From assembly GCA_040510195.1 (NCBI GenBank), contig JBEVJK010000076.1:1-64000 (forward strand): DNA of 64,000 bases, written 5' to 3'. The notes below the pieces were generated by a model. The model saw only the letters and a list, made by a program, of their open reading frames with translations. It was not told where the DNA came from and did not search any database. Source of the DNA: JBEVJK01 sp040510195. GTDB lineage: Bacteria; Pseudomonadota; Alphaproteobacteria; Rhizobiales; Rhizobiaceae. Position numbers and translations under genes: made by a program. Numbering within the stretch: position 1 is the stretch's first letter; the number at the start of each line of letters is the position of its first letter. Shown piece after piece: positions 1 to 8,782 of this stretch.

Positions 1-76
<76 letters not shown>

Positions 77-190
77 ATGGCCGGCCTTCTTGCCGGCGGC
101 GTTCGGCGAGGTCTGGTCCCTCGACCGGCACGGAAGGCGGCTTCCTAGCGCCGCCACCCGACAAGATCAAGTCCCGCGTCGGTCGCCGGC

Positions 191-580
191 TCAGATTTCG
201 TCGTCGTCGTCGCCGACGCCGATGATGTCGGCGACGTCGTCGTCTTCTTCCTCTTCATCGGCCAGGAAAGCGTCGTCGTCGTCCTCGCCCAGGTCGACTT
301 CCTCCTCGTCCTCGATCTCCGGCACGTCGTCGGCGCCGCTCTTGGCCTCTTCGTCGGCATCCTCCAGCGACACGACCTCCGCGCTCTCCTCCTCGGTGTC
401 CAGCTCCTTCTCCTCGACCTCTTCTTCCTCATCGCGCGAGGCGTCGGAGGCCGATTCGAAGTAGGTCCGGGGATAGGACTTGCCGGTGTAGGGCGAAACG
501 ATCGGATCTTTGTTCAGATCGTAGAATTTGCGCCCCGTCTCCGGGTCGATTCGTTTGGTGCCGAGTTCGGGTTTTGTCAC
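191..580 (-). CDS. TIGR02300 family acidic protein
   Basis: This 129-residue protein has a conserved basic/aromatic N-terminus (about residues 1-42, with GTKRIDPETGRKFYDLNKDP and VSPYTGKSYPR). The rest is an extremely acidic tail rich in Asp and Glu. The arrangement matches the alphaproteobacterial TIGR02300 family ('FYDLN acid domain'), whose function is unknown. Its place beside a tRNA gene and divergent from aroA is common in the group. No membrane segment or signal peptide is visible. The acidic low-complexity tail makes the opposite strand look like a long Ser-rich reading frame, which is a shadow. Identity is firm; function is unknown. Confidence 0.9.
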   Translation of the reverse strand: MTKPELGTKRIDPETGRKFYDLNKDPIVSPYTGKSYPRTYFESASDASRDEEEEVEEKELDTEEESAEVVSLEDADEEAKSGADDVPEIEDEEEVDLGEDDDDAFLADEEEEDDDVADIIGVGDDDDEI

Positions 581-786
581 GGATGTGAGCCTCGTCTTGA
601 AAGGTTGGTCCCCATAGCCAAGCTTTCCTGCCCTGTCAAAGCGAAAACTGCTCCCGCCGAGGGCAGCCCGAAACCTCGGGAAAGCGCTGTTCCAGAGGGG
701 ATGACCCGAACTGGACGGCGTGTTAGGAGGGCGCCGGCGGCGGCCCTGTCCGCCCTTGGAACAGCTCGGCCATCGCGAGGATTTTC

Positions 787-2145
787 ATGGCGCACGACCA
801 CCGCCCGCAGCCGGCGACCGCCCGTCGCTCCCCGCCGCTCATGGGGCGTGCGCGCTTGCCCGGCGACAAGTCGATCTCGCATCGTTCGGTCATGCTCGGC
901 GGCCTGGCCTCCGGCGAGACGCGGGTCACCGGTCTGCTCGAGGGCGAGGACGTCATGCGCACCGCCGCCGCCATGCGTGCCATGGGGGCCTCGGTGGAGA
1001 AGGAGGGCGACGTCTGGGTGCTCAGGGGCACCGGCAACGGCGCGCTGCTGGAGCCGGTGGCGCCGCTCGACTTCGGCAATGCCGGCACCGGCTCCCGGCT
1101 CACCATGGGGCTGGTCGGCACCTATGACATGCGCACCACCTTCGTCGGCGACGCGTCGCTGTCGCGTCGCCCGATGGGCCGCGTGCTCGACCCGCTCCGC
1201 CAGATGGGCGTGCAGGTGGTGGAGGCCGCCCCGGGCGACCGCATGCCGCTCACCTTGCACGGGCCCAAGGTCGCCGCACCGATCGTCTACCGCGTGCCGA
1301 TGGCGTCGGCCCAGGTCAAGTCGGCAGTGTTGCTGGCCGGCCTCAACACGCCGGGCGTCACCACGCTCGTCGAGCCGGTCATGACCCGCGACCATACCGA
1401 GAAGATGCTGCGCGGCTTCGGCGCCGCACTCGAGGTCGAGACCGGCCGCGACGGCGTTCGCACCATCCGCATCGAGGGGCAGGGTCGGTTGGCCGGCCAG
1501 CGCATCGCGGTTCCAGGCGACCCTTCCTCCGCAGCCTTCCCGCTGGTTGCGGCCTTGCTGGTGCCGGGCTCGGACGTCGTGATCGAGAACGTCCTGTTGA
1601 ACCCCACGCGCACCGGCCTCATCGCCACGCTGGTCGACATGGGCGGTTCGATCGAGCTTCTCGACCGCCGGCTCGCCGGTGGCGAGGAGGTCGCCGACCT
1701 CAGGGTTCGCGCTTCCCAGCTGAAGGGCGTCGAGGTGCCGGCCGAGCGCGCGCCGTCGATGATCGACGAATACCCGGTGCTCGCCGTCGCTGCTGCCTTC
1801 GCCGAGGGCGAGACGCGCATGCAGGGGCTGGAGGAGCTTCGCGTCAAGGAGTCGGACCGGCTGGCCGCGGTGGCCGCCGGGCTCAGGTCCAACGGGGTCG
1901 ACTGCAGCGAGGGCGAGGCAGCGCTTTCGGTGTCAGGCCGGCCCGGCGGCCGCGGCCTCGGCGGCGGCAGCGTCGCCACCCATCTCGACCACCGCATCGC
2001 CATGGCCTTCCTGGTCATGGGTCTGGCGGCCGAGAAGCCGGTCTCGGTGGACGACGCCAGCATGATCGCCACCAGCTTCCCCGACTTCATCGACCTCATG
2101 TCCCGCCTCGGCGCGACGGTGGAGCGGGACGCGCCTGCCGCCTAG
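787..2145 (+). CDS. aroA: 3-phosphoshikimate 1-carboxyvinyltransferase (EPSP synthase, class II)
   Basis: This cytoplasmic enzyme makes EPSP from shikimate-3-phosphate and PEP, the sixth step of the shikimate pathway. The 452-residue protein has the two-domain EPSPS architecture, with LPGDKSISHRS near residue 24, GDPSSAAFPLVAALL in the middle and EELRVKESDRLAAVA toward the C-terminus. It is close to the class II Agrobacterium CP4 type over its whole length, including the alignment of numbering. At the position equivalent to CP4 Ala100 it has Gly (DFGNAGTGSRL, Gly100), the residue typical of glyphosate-sensitive enzymes. The ATG at 787 is preceded by a GAGG-like ribosome site. It lies upstream of cmk and rpsA, a usual rhizobial order. 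Confidence 0.96.
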   Translation: MAHDHRPQPATARRSPPLMGRARLPGDKSISHRSVMLGGLASGETRVTGLLEGEDVMRTAAAMRAMGASVEKEGDVWVLRGTGNGALLEPVAPLDFGNAGTGSRLTMGLVGTYDMRTTFVGDASLSRRPMGRVLDPLRQMGVQVVEAAPGDRMPLTLHGPKVAAPIVYRVPMASAQVKSAVLLAGLNTPGVTTLVEPVMTRDHTEKMLRGFGAALEVETGRDGVRTIRIEGQGRLAGQRIAVPGDPSSAAFPLVAALLVPGSDVVIENVLLNPTRTGLIATLVDMGGSIELLDRRLAGGEEVADLRVRASQLKGVEVPAERAPSMIDEYPVLAVAAAFAEGETRMQGLEELRVKESDRLAAVAAGLRSNGVDCSEGEAALSVSGRPGGRGLGGGSVATHLDHRIAMAFLVMGLAAEKPVSVDDASMIATSFPDFIDLMSRLGATVERDAPAA

Positions 2146-2239
2146 AGCAATTCCAGCAAAGCGAATAGCGGTTTTGCGTCCGGAATTGCCCAAAAAAATG
2201 AGCGATTCCGCTATTCGAAGAAAAGCGGAAATGCTCTAG
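2143..2239. repeat. Rhizobial-type intergenic mosaic/palindromic repeat
   Basis: The aroA-cmk gap is filled by an element whose ends are inverted copies (TAGAGCAATTCC at the left, GGAAATGCTCTA at the right). Internal inverted pieces include GAATAGCGG with CCGCTATTC. The wording resembles the repetitive mosaic elements scattered between genes in Mesorhizobium, Rhizobium and Sinorhizobium. The left end overlaps the aroA stop codon. It may form a stem-loop in the aroA-cmk transcript. Confidence 0.7.
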
Positions 2240-2298
2240 CGCCGTCGTCGGACACCATTTCCCTTGCGGCGGGGCGCCTAATCGGCTTCAAGCCAGTC

Positions 2299-2949
2299 AT
2301 GGCACCTCCCCTCGTCATCGCCATCGACGGCCCCGCAGGCGCTGGCAAGGGCACGCTCGCCCGCCGTCTCGCCGACTATTACCACCTGCCGCATCTCGAC
2401 ACCGGCCTGACCTACCGCGCAGTCGCCCACAAGCTGCTTTCCCTGGGCTGGTCGCTCGACGACGAGGCTCATGCGGTGGAGGCGGCGCGGCTGGTCTCGT
2501 TGGATCGCCTCGACCGCGCCATGCTTTCCTCCCATGCGGTCGGCGAGGCGGCGTCCAAGGTGGCCGCGCTGCCCGCCGTGCGCCGCATCCTGGTCGACAA
2601 GCAGCGCGCCTTCGCCGCGCAGCCCGGCGGCGCCGTGCTCGACGGGCGCGACATCGGCACCGTGGTTTGCCCGGGCGCCCAGGCGAAGCTTTACGTCACC
2701 GCCCAGGCGGCCGTGCGGGCACGCCGCCGCTACGACGAGATCCTGGCCGAGGGCGGCAGCGCCGACTACGCCAGGATCCTCGAGGACATCGAGCGCCGCG
2801 ACGCCCGCGACACCGGCCGCGCCGATTCGCCGTTGCGCCCGGCCGCCGACGCGCACTTGCTGGACACGTCGGAAATGGATATAGAGACGGCGTTTCTGGC
2901 GGCACGAGCGATCGTCGAGGCCGTACGCGCCTCCGGAAGCGAGGCCTGA
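2299..2949 (+). CDS. cmk: (d)CMP kinase
   Basis: Cytidylate kinase phosphorylates CMP and dCMP with ATP in pyrimidine nucleotide salvage and synthesis. The 216-residue protein carries the P-loop GPAGAGKGT at residues 11-19, the CMP-binding segment HLDTGLTYRAVA around residue 34 and the DGRDIGTVV motif in the central part, and has the normal length of the family. The start at 2299 places the beta-1 strand right before the P-loop, as expected. It sits between aroA and rpsA, the classic bacterial arrangement. Confidence 0.95.
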   Translation: MAPPLVIAIDGPAGAGKGTLARRLADYYHLPHLDTGLTYRAVAHKLLSLGWSLDDEAHAVEAARLVSLDRLDRAMLSSHAVGEAASKVAALPAVRRILVDKQRAFAAQPGGAVLDGRDIGTVVCPGAQAKLYVTAQAAVRARRRYDEILAEGGSADYARILEDIERRDARDTGRADSPLRPAADAHLLDTSEMDIETAFLAARAIVEAVRASGSEA

Positions 2950-3140
2950 GCGGGTCGTCCGGCAGCCGCATTGCGCGCCGCGCCGGAGATACCCATATCG
3001 GGCAGAACCAGCCTGCCAGCGTTCCACGCGCCGACGCCGCTCGAAGCGGCAAAAGGGCCTTTGGCCCGGAATGACGGACGGCTCAACGCAACACCAACCC
3101 GGCGCCAGCCCCGATTCATCGGGGCCATTCAGGAGTCTCA

Positions 3141-4841
3141 ATGTCACAAGCAAATCCCACCCGCGACGAATTCGCTTCGCTTCTCGAAGAGTCGTTCTCC
3201 GACGGCCACTCGGGCGAGGGCCAGGTCGTTCGCGGCATCATCACGGCCATCGAGAAGGACGTGGCCGTCATCGACGTCGGCCTCAAGGTCGAGGGCCGCG
3301 TGCCGATGAAGGAATTCGGCGCCAAGGCCAAGGACGGCCAGCTCAAGGTCGGCGACACCGTCGAAGTCTATGTCGAGCGCATCGAGAATGCGCTGGGCGA
3401 GGCCATGCTGTCGCGCGAGAAGGCGCGCCGCGAGGAGAGCTGGGTGCGCCTCGAGGAGAAGTTCAACAAGGGTGAGCGCGTCGAGGGCGTCATCTTCAAC
3501 CAGGTCAAGGGCGGCTTCACCGTCGATCTCGACGGCGCCGTGGCCTTCCTGCCGCGCAGCCAGGTCGACATCCGGCCGATCCGCGACGTCACCCCGCTCA
3601 TGCACAACCCGCAGCCCTTCGAGATCCTCAAGATGGATCGCCGCCGCGGCAACATCGTGGTGTCGCGCCGCACCGTGCTCGAGGAGAGCCGCGCCGAGCA
3701 GCGCTCCGAGATCGTCCAGAACCTCGAAGAGGGTCAGGTGGTCGAAGGCGTGGTCAAGAACATCACCGACTACGGCGCCTTCGTCGACCTCGGCGGCATC
3801 GACGGTCTGCTCCATGTCACCGACATGGCGTGGCGCCGCGTCAACCATCCGACCGAGATCCTCAACATCGGCCAGACGGTCAAGGTGCAGATCATCCGCA
3901 TCAACCAGGAAACCCACCGCATCTCGCTCGGCATGAAGCAGCTGGAGAGCGACCCGTGGGAGGGCATCGGCGCCAAGTATCCGCTCGGCAAGAAGATCCG
4001 CGGCACGGTGACCAACATCACCGACTATGGCGCCTTCGTCGAGCTGGAGCCCGGCATCGAGGGCCTCATCCACGTTTCGGAGATGTCCTGGACCAAGAAG
4101 AACGTCCACCCCGGCAAGATCCTGTCCACCTCGCAGGAGGTCGACGTGGTGGTGCTGGAGGTCGATCCGACCAAGCGCCGCATCTCGCTCGGCCTCAAGC
4201 AGACGCTCGAGAACCCGTGGGAGGCCTTCGCGCGCAACCATCCGGTCGGCAGCCAGGTCGAGGGCGAGGTCAAGAACAAGACCGAGTTCGGCCTGTTCAT
4301 CGGCCTCGACGGCGACGTCGACGGCATGGTCCACCTCTCGGACCTCGACTGGAACCGTCCGGGCGAGCAGGTCATCGAGGAGTTCAACCGCGGCGACGTG
4401 GTCAAGGCTCAGGTCCTCGATGTCGACATCGAGAAGGAGCGCATTTCCCTCGGCATCAAGCAGCTGGCCCGCGATACGGTCAGCGATGCCGCCGCTTCCG
4501 GCGATCTTCGCAAGAACGCCGTCGTCACTTGCGAGGTGATCGCGGTGCGCGACGGCGGCCTGGAGGTGCGCCTGGTCGACCACGGTATCGAGACCTTCAT
4601 CAAGCGTTCCGACCTGTCGCGCGACCGCGACGAGCAGCGTCCCGAGCGCTTCTCGGTCGGCCAGAAGGTCGACGCCCGCGTCATCGTCTTCGACAAGAAG
4701 ACGCGCAAGTTGCAGGTGTCCATCAAGGCGCTGGAGATCGCCGAGGAGAAGGAGGCGGTGGCCCAGTATGGCTCGACCGACTCCGGTGCTTCGCTGGGCG
4801 ACATCCTGGGCGCTGCGCTGAAGAACCGCGGCGGCAACTAG
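3141..4841 (+). CDS. rpsA: 30S ribosomal protein S1
   Basis: S1 binds mRNA leaders on the small ribosomal subunit and helps unfold them for initiation. The 566-residue protein contains six consecutive S1 (OB-fold) domains, recognisable by recurring segments such as VKNITDYGAFVDLGGIDGLL, VTNITDYGAFVELEPGIEGL and RISLGLKQ. The length is typical for alphaproteobacteria. The 190-nt leader after cmk contains a small GC-rich hairpin (GGGCC-TTT-GGCCC at 3056-3068), which could take part in the autoregulation known for rpsA in other bacteria; that is inference. An intrinsic terminator follows at 4870. Confidence 0.97.
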   Translation: MSQANPTRDEFASLLEESFSDGHSGEGQVVRGIITAIEKDVAVIDVGLKVEGRVPMKEFGAKAKDGQLKVGDTVEVYVERIENALGEAMLSREKARREESWVRLEEKFNKGERVEGVIFNQVKGGFTVDLDGAVAFLPRSQVDIRPIRDVTPLMHNPQPFEILKMDRRRGNIVVSRRTVLEESRAEQRSEIVQNLEEGQVVEGVVKNITDYGAFVDLGGIDGLLHVTDMAWRRVNHPTEILNIGQTVKVQIIRINQETHRISLGMKQLESDPWEGIGAKYPLGKKIRGTVTNITDYGAFVELEPGIEGLIHVSEMSWTKKNVHPGKILSTSQEVDVVVLEVDPTKRRISLGLKQTLENPWEAFARNHPVGSQVEGEVKNKTEFGLFIGLDGDVDGMVHLSDLDWNRPGEQVIEEFNRGDVVKAQVLDVDIEKERISLGIKQLARDTVSDAAASGDLRKNAVVTCEVIAVRDGGLEVRLVDHGIETFIKRSDLSRDRDEQRPERFSVGQKVDARVIVFDKKTRKLQVSIKALEIAEEKEAVAQYGSTDSGASLGDILGAALKNRGGN

Positions 4842-4869
4842 ACCGCCCGCAATGCTGAGACCGACAGCC

Positions 4870-4896
4870 CCGCCGGAGCCATCCGGCGGAGTTTTT
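4870..4896 (+). terminator. rpsA intrinsic terminator
   Basis: A perfect stem CCGCCGGA/TCCGGCGG with a 4-nt loop is followed by AGTTTTT. It lies 29 bases after the rpsA stop codon. Confidence 0.8.
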
Positions 4897-5001
4897 CATG
4901 TCTGCGGGATGTTCATTCTGCCGGAACCCTCGCCTTCCCGAAGCGTTGGTCGACAAGCGGGATTTGCCGCCCGCCAAGGCAAATGCGAAAGGAGTTCTGC
5001 G

Positions 5002-5199
5002 ATGAATTGGAACCAGATCGAAGGCAATTGGGAGCAGTTCAAGGGCAAGGTCCAGACCCAGTGGGGCAAGCTCACCAACGACGATCTCGACGTCATCAAG
5101 GGCAATCGCCGCCAGCTCGCCGGCCGTATCCAGGAACGCTACGGCAAGGCCGAGGACGAGGCCGAGCGCGACATCGACAGCTGGCTCTCCCGCCACTAG
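5002..5199 (+). CDS. CsbD family stress-response protein
   Basis: This 65-residue hydrophilic protein begins MNWNQIEGNWEQFKGKVQ, the signature start of the CsbD family. It continues with GKLTNDDLDVIKG and the characteristic amphipathic C-terminal helix. CsbD-like proteins are induced by general stress and the stationary phase in many bacteria, and their molecular role is unknown. The ATG at 5002 is preceded by GAAAGGAG at good spacing, so the longer upstream reading frame is not used. The gene is monocistronic, flanked by the rpsA terminator and by its own terminator at 5227. Confidence 0.9.
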   Translation: MNWNQIEGNWEQFKGKVQTQWGKLTNDDLDVIKGNRRQLAGRIQERYGKAEDEAERDIDSWLSRH

Positions 5200-5226
5200 G
5201 CTGCGTGAACTTGTAGTTCTGGAAAG

Positions 5227-5253
5227 GCCCCGCCCGGCATGGCGGGGCTTTTT
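5227..5253 (+). terminator. Intrinsic terminator after the CsbD gene
   Basis: The stem GCCCCGCC/GGCGGGGC is followed by a five-T run. It lies between the CsbD gene and the convergent Ldh-family gene, so it could act for both strands, although only the plus strand has the T-run. Confidence 0.8.
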
Positions 5254-5275
5254 CCTCTGCAGCCTTTGTTCCCGT

Positions 5276-6295
5276 CTAGGACTGCCCGGCGGCGCGCCTG
5301 GCGACCGCGTCGTGCACGGCGCGCGGCACCACCACCCCGTCCGCGGCCGATCGGGCCCTGGCCGCGGCCTTGGCAAGGCCGGGGATATGGACGCGGTAGC
5401 GGTCCGAAAGCCGCCGCAGCTGGGTGCGCATGCGCTCCTCGAACCCGCGGTCGAACAGGCGAGGGTCGAGCGCCAGCACGAACATGCCCGTCCCGGGACC
5501 CTTGGAGCCGCTTGCAAAGGGCGGCGCGTCGAGCGACCAGTTGGCGCCCGACAGCCCCGCCGCCAGCACCTCCACCATCAGCGCGATGTTGGCGCCCCTC
5601 GCCCCGCCGAAGGCGAGCAGCGTGCCCTTGACCGCCTCTGCCGCGTCGGACGTCGGCTTGCCGCTCGCGTCCAGTGCCCAGCCGTCAGGGATCGGCCGTC
5701 CCTCGGCCGCCGCCCGGCGGACGTTGACGAAGGCGGTCGCGCTGGAGCTCTGGTCGATGATCAGCGGCGGTCCGTCGGCCTGCGGCGCCGCGAAGGACAT
5801 CGGATTCGTGCAGTAGACCGCCTCGCTGCCACCCGACCCGGCCACCAGCGCAGGCCCGTTGGTGGCGGCGAGAGCCACCAGCCCGCGCTCCGCCAGCCGC
5901 CCGGTGAAATAGCCGAGCGCTCCACAGGTGAAGCTGTTGCGCTGGCTGAAGGCCGCTAGCCCGATAGCGCCGGCGGCCGCCGCCATGTCCTCGAACACCC
6001 GGTCGAACCCCGGATGCGCCGCCCCGCCTCGCGCGTCGGAAAGAAAGATCGCCGGCACCGGCCGGCTGATCTCCGGTTCCGCGCGACCGTCGATCCGGCC
6101 GGCCTCGAGGGCGTCCAGATAGTCGACGAAATGCGACAGGCCGACGCTCGCCTGCCCGTCGGCCTCGGCGGCGAGCGTGGCGCGGGCGAGCGAGGCCGCC
6201 GTCTCCCGCGAGGCCCCGGCGCCGAGCGCGGCGCGCTTCACCAGCTGGCTTGCATCGGCAAGGCTCATCGTCACGGTGTCTTGGGCTGCGGTCAT
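5276..6295 (-). CDS. Ldh family (malate/L-lactate dehydrogenase type 2) oxidoreductase
   Basis: This NAD(P)H-dependent oxidoreductase of 339 residues belongs to the LDH2/MDH2 family. The family includes Delta1-piperideine-2-carboxylate/pyrroline-2-carboxylate reductases and N-methyl amino acid dehydrogenases. Visible family features are the N-terminal helix pair, the active-site histidine segment SVGLSHFVDYL (His55) and the nucleotide-binding half with YCTNPMSFAAP and a GGARGANIALMVEVLAAGLSG-like region. It is the last gene of an operon whose four upstream genes encode a polar amino acid ABC transporter, three bases after the permease stop. Context therefore favours an imino acid or 2-oxo acid derived from the imported amino acid as substrate. 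The exact substrate is not determinable here. Confidence 0.85.
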   Translation of the reverse strand: MTAAQDTVTMSLADASQLVKRAALGAGASRETAASLARATLAAEADGQASVGLSHFVDYLDALEAGRIDGRAEPEISRPVPAIFLSDARGGAAHPGFDRVFEDMAAAAGAIGLAAFSQRNSFTCGALGYFTGRLAERGLVALAATNGPALVAGSGGSEAVYCTNPMSFAAPQADGPPLIIDQSSSATAFVNVRRAAAEGRPIPDGWALDASGKPTSDAAEAVKGTLLAFGGARGANIALMVEVLAAGLSGANWSLDAPPFASGSKGPGTGMFVLALDPRLFDRGFEERMRTQLRRLSDRYRVHIPGLAKAAARARSAADGVVVPRAVHDAVARRAAGQS

Positions 6296-6298
6296 GGC

Positions 6299-7096
6299 TC
6301 ATCCCAGGCGCGACGGAATGCGCGCCTCCACCTTGCGGAACAGGAGCACGAGGATGCCGGTCAGCACCATATAGACCAGCGCCAGCAGCAGGAGCGGCTC
6401 GTAGGTGATGAAGGTGTCCTGGCGTACGGTGGAGGCGACGGCATAGAGGTCGATGACGGTGATCGTCGCCACCAGCGGCGTCGCCTTCAGCTGCAGCACC
6501 GTCTCGCCGGCGAGCGTCGGCAGCGCCCGCTGCACCGCTTGCGGCAGCCAGATCCGTCGGAAAATCTTCCAGCGGCTCATGCCGAAGGCGCGGCCGGCCT
6601 CGAGTTGGCCGCGCGGCACGCCGGCGAAGGCGCCGCGCAGGATCTCGCCCTCGTAGCCGGCATAGGACAGCGACAGCGAAAGCACCGCATAGGGCCACGC
6701 CTGCCGCAGATAGGGCCATAGCTCGGAGTGTCGGATCCACGGGAATTGCGGGAACAGCGAACCGAGCCCGTAGTAGAGAAGCCAGAGCTGCAACAGGAGC
6801 GGCGTGCCGCGGATGATCGTGCAGAAGGTGAGCGCCGGCCAGGCCAGCCAGCGCGGCCCCGCCGCCTGGGCGAGGCCCAGCGGCACCGCGAGGAGAAAGC
6901 CGAGCACCACGGTGACGACGAGGATCCAGACCGTGCGCCAGAGGCCGGCGAGCGCCAGCCTCCAGTAGTCCTGCAGCCAATCCCACCGCATGAAGAGCGC
7001 GGCCGAGACGACCAGCGCGAGCCCGATGGCGATGAGCACGATGCGGTGCGGCTGGAGCCAGCCTTGCACCCTGCCGCGCTGCAGCCGCGCGTCCAT
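6299..7096 (-). CDS. Polar amino acid ABC transporter permease (HisM-type)
   Basis: This inner-membrane permease has 265 residues, with about five to six hydrophobic helices and the amino-acid-type EAA loop (YEGEILRGAFAGVPRGQLEAG, then GMSRWKIFRRIWLPQA). Such subunits pair with a second HisQ-type permease and an ATPase to import polar amino acids or opines. Its start overlaps the stop of the upstream permease in a TGATG arrangement, which implies translational coupling. The longer N-terminus, compared with its HisQ partner, fits the HisM class. Specificity is inferred only from neighbours (arginine or related guanidino compounds). Confidence 0.92.
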   Translation of the reverse strand: MDARLQRGRVQGWLQPHRIVLIAIGLALVVSAALFMRWDWLQDYWRLALAGLWRTVWILVVTVVLGFLLAVPLGLAQAAGPRWLAWPALTFCTIIRGTPLLLQLWLLYYGLGSLFPQFPWIRHSELWPYLRQAWPYAVLSLSLSYAGYEGEILRGAFAGVPRGQLEAGRAFGMSRWKIFRRIWLPQAVQRALPTLAGETVLQLKATPLVATITVIDLYAVASTVRQDTFITYEPLLLLALVYMVLTGILVLLFRKVEARIPSRLG

Positions 7097-7821
7097 CAGC
7101 GGCCCTCGCCGATCGACGGCATGCCGCGCCGTGCCCGCTTCTCGACGCGATGGACGACCACGGTGGAGACCAGCGTGATCATCAGGTAGATCACGCCGGC
7201 CGCCACGAAGAAGGTGAAATAGGCCTTCGTCGTCCCCGCCGCCTGCCGCGTCGCCAGAGTGAGCTCGTCGAAGCCGACCACCGCCAGAAGCGCGGTGTCC
7301 TTGGTGGCGATCAGCCAGAGATTGGCGAGCCCGGGAATGGCGAAAGGCAGCATGGCCGGCAGCGTGATCCGCCGCATCGTCAGCAGTGGCGACATGCCGT
7401 AGGCACGCGCCGCCTCGATCTGCCCCTGCGGGATCGCCATGATCGCGCCGCGCAGCACCTCCGTGGAATAGGCGCCCTGCACGACGCCGAGCGTGATGAT
7501 GCCGGCCACCAGCCCGCTGATGTCCACCGAGCCGGCACCCGCGGCGACCAGCGCTCGGTTGATGAGGTCCGTGCCGGCATAGTAGAGGAGCAGGATCAGC
7601 ACCAGTTCGGGCACCGCCCGCACGACGGTCGTGTAGACCCCCATGAGGTCCCGCATCACCGGACCGCCATAGAGCTTGGCGTAGGCGCCGCCGGTTCCGA
7701 TCGCCAGGCCGAGCGCGAAGCTGCCGATGGCGATCTCGAGCGAATGCGCCAAGCCGCGCAGCAGGGTGTCGCCCCAGCCCCGCGGCGCGGGCAGCAAAAG
7801 CTCCAGGGTTCCGATCTGCAT
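7096..7821 (-). CDS. Polar amino acid ABC transporter permease (HisQ-type)
   Basis: This inner-membrane permease has 241 residues from the ATG at 7821; a TTG nine bases upstream is an alternative. It contains the periplasmic-entry helix region and the EAA loop (YSTEVLRGAIMAIPQGQIEAA, then GMSPLLTMRRITLPAML) typical of HisQ/GlnP permeases. It is the third gene of the leftward operon, between the binding protein and the HisM-type permease, whose start it overlaps. The pair should form the transmembrane channel of one importer. Confidence 0.92.
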   Translation of the reverse strand: MQIGTLELLLPAPRGWGDTLLRGLAHSLEIAIGSFALGLAIGTGGAYAKLYGGPVMRDLMGVYTTVVRAVPELVLILLLYYAGTDLINRALVAAGAGSVDISGLVAGIITLGVVQGAYSTEVLRGAIMAIPQGQIEAARAYGMSPLLTMRRITLPAMLPFAIPGLANLWLIATKDTALLAVVGFDELTLATRQAAGTTKAYFTFFVAAGVIYLMITLVSTVVVHRVEKRARRGMPSIGEGR

Positions 7822-7962
7822 GAGCGGCAAGAGCAGGGAATCGGTCAGCGTCGCCCCCAGAGTTCCGACCGTCGTCCGTCGCCGGGCCGGCGGTCGTCTT
7901 CGCCGTCAGGAACCGTGCCGGTCGCCAGCGGCCGGCACGGCGCGGGTCAGGCCGAGGGCTTC

Positions 7963-8745
7963 TCAGCTCCCGTAGATGTCGAAGTTGAAGTACTTCTTGG
8001 TGATCTCTTCATACTTCCCGTTGTCGCGGATCGCCTTGATCGCCGCGTTCAGCTTGCCCTTGAGCTCGGTGTCCTCCTTGCGCAGGCCAGCGCCGATCCC
8101 CGGGCCGAGCACTTCCACGTCGTCTGCCACAATGCCCTTCATGTCGCAGCATTCCTTGCCCTGGTCGGTGCCAAGGAAGGTCTCGAGCGCGATCGAATCG
8201 GCCTCCACGGCATCGATCCGGCCGGCCGCCAGGTCGGCATTCGCCTCGTCCTGGGTCTGGTAGATCTTGATCTCGGCGGCCTGGTCGCCAAAGTGTTTCT
8301 TGGCGTAGTCCGGGTGGACGGTCGACACCTGAACGCCGAGGATTTTGCCCTTAAGACCTTCCGGCGTGGCGTCGAATGTTTCGGTCTTGGCGCCGATGAT
8401 CGCCGTCGGCGTGTTATAGTACTTGTCGGTGAAGTCGATCGTCTTCTTGCGGTCCTCGGTGATCGACATCGAGCTCATGATCAAGTCGATCTTCTTGGTG
8501 GTCAGCGCCGGGATGATGCCGTCCCAGGCCACCGGGGTGACCTCGCATTCGAGCTTGGCTTCAGCGCACACCGCGTCGATGATTTCGACCTCCCAGCCTA
8601 CCCACTTGCCCGAGGCATCCGGCGAGCTGAAGGGCGGATATGGCTCGGCCGCCAAGCCCACTTTCAGCGCCTGCGCCTCGGCGACGCCGATCCCCGCCGC
8701 AACGGCGATCGCCGCTGCGACAGCCGTCCTGATCAGTTTCCTCAT
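7963..8745 (-). CDS. Amino acid ABC transporter periplasmic substrate-binding protein
   Basis: The 260-residue precursor has a signal peptide (MRKLIRTAVAAAIAVAAGI, cleavage near AEA-QA). This is followed by the family 3 solute-binding fold: VGLAAEPYPPF, GWEVEIIDAV, WDGIIPALTTKKIDLIMSSM and TEDRKKTIDFTDKYY. The last segments match the lysine/arginine/ornithine and octopine/nopaline binding proteins, consistent with a cationic amino acid ligand. The ATG at 8745 has a GGGAG ribosome site at 8 nt, whereas the in-frame GTG at 8754 has none. A Cys pair (ECCDMKG) in lobe 2 may form a disulfide. It is the second gene of the operon, after the ATPase. Confidence 0.93.
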   Translation of the reverse strand: MRKLIRTAVAAAIAVAAGIGVAEAQALKVGLAAEPYPPFSSPDASGKWVGWEVEIIDAVCAEAKLECEVTPVAWDGIIPALTTKKIDLIMSSMSITEDRKKTIDFTDKYYNTPTAIIGAKTETFDATPEGLKGKILGVQVSTVHPDYAKKHFGDQAAEIKIYQTQDEANADLAAGRIDAVEADSIALETFLGTDQGKECCDMKGIVADDVEVLGPGIGAGLRKEDTELKGKLNAAIKAIRDNGKYEEITKKYFNFDIYGS

Positions 8746-8782
8746 TCTTGACACTCCCTGTTGTTGTCGTCGTTTCCAGCCG

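Noticed and set aside
3144..4583. 479-codon minus-strand frame across rpsA
   Set aside because: Antisense shadow of the rpsA codon bias; composition dominated by Asp, Leu, Ala and His with no domain.
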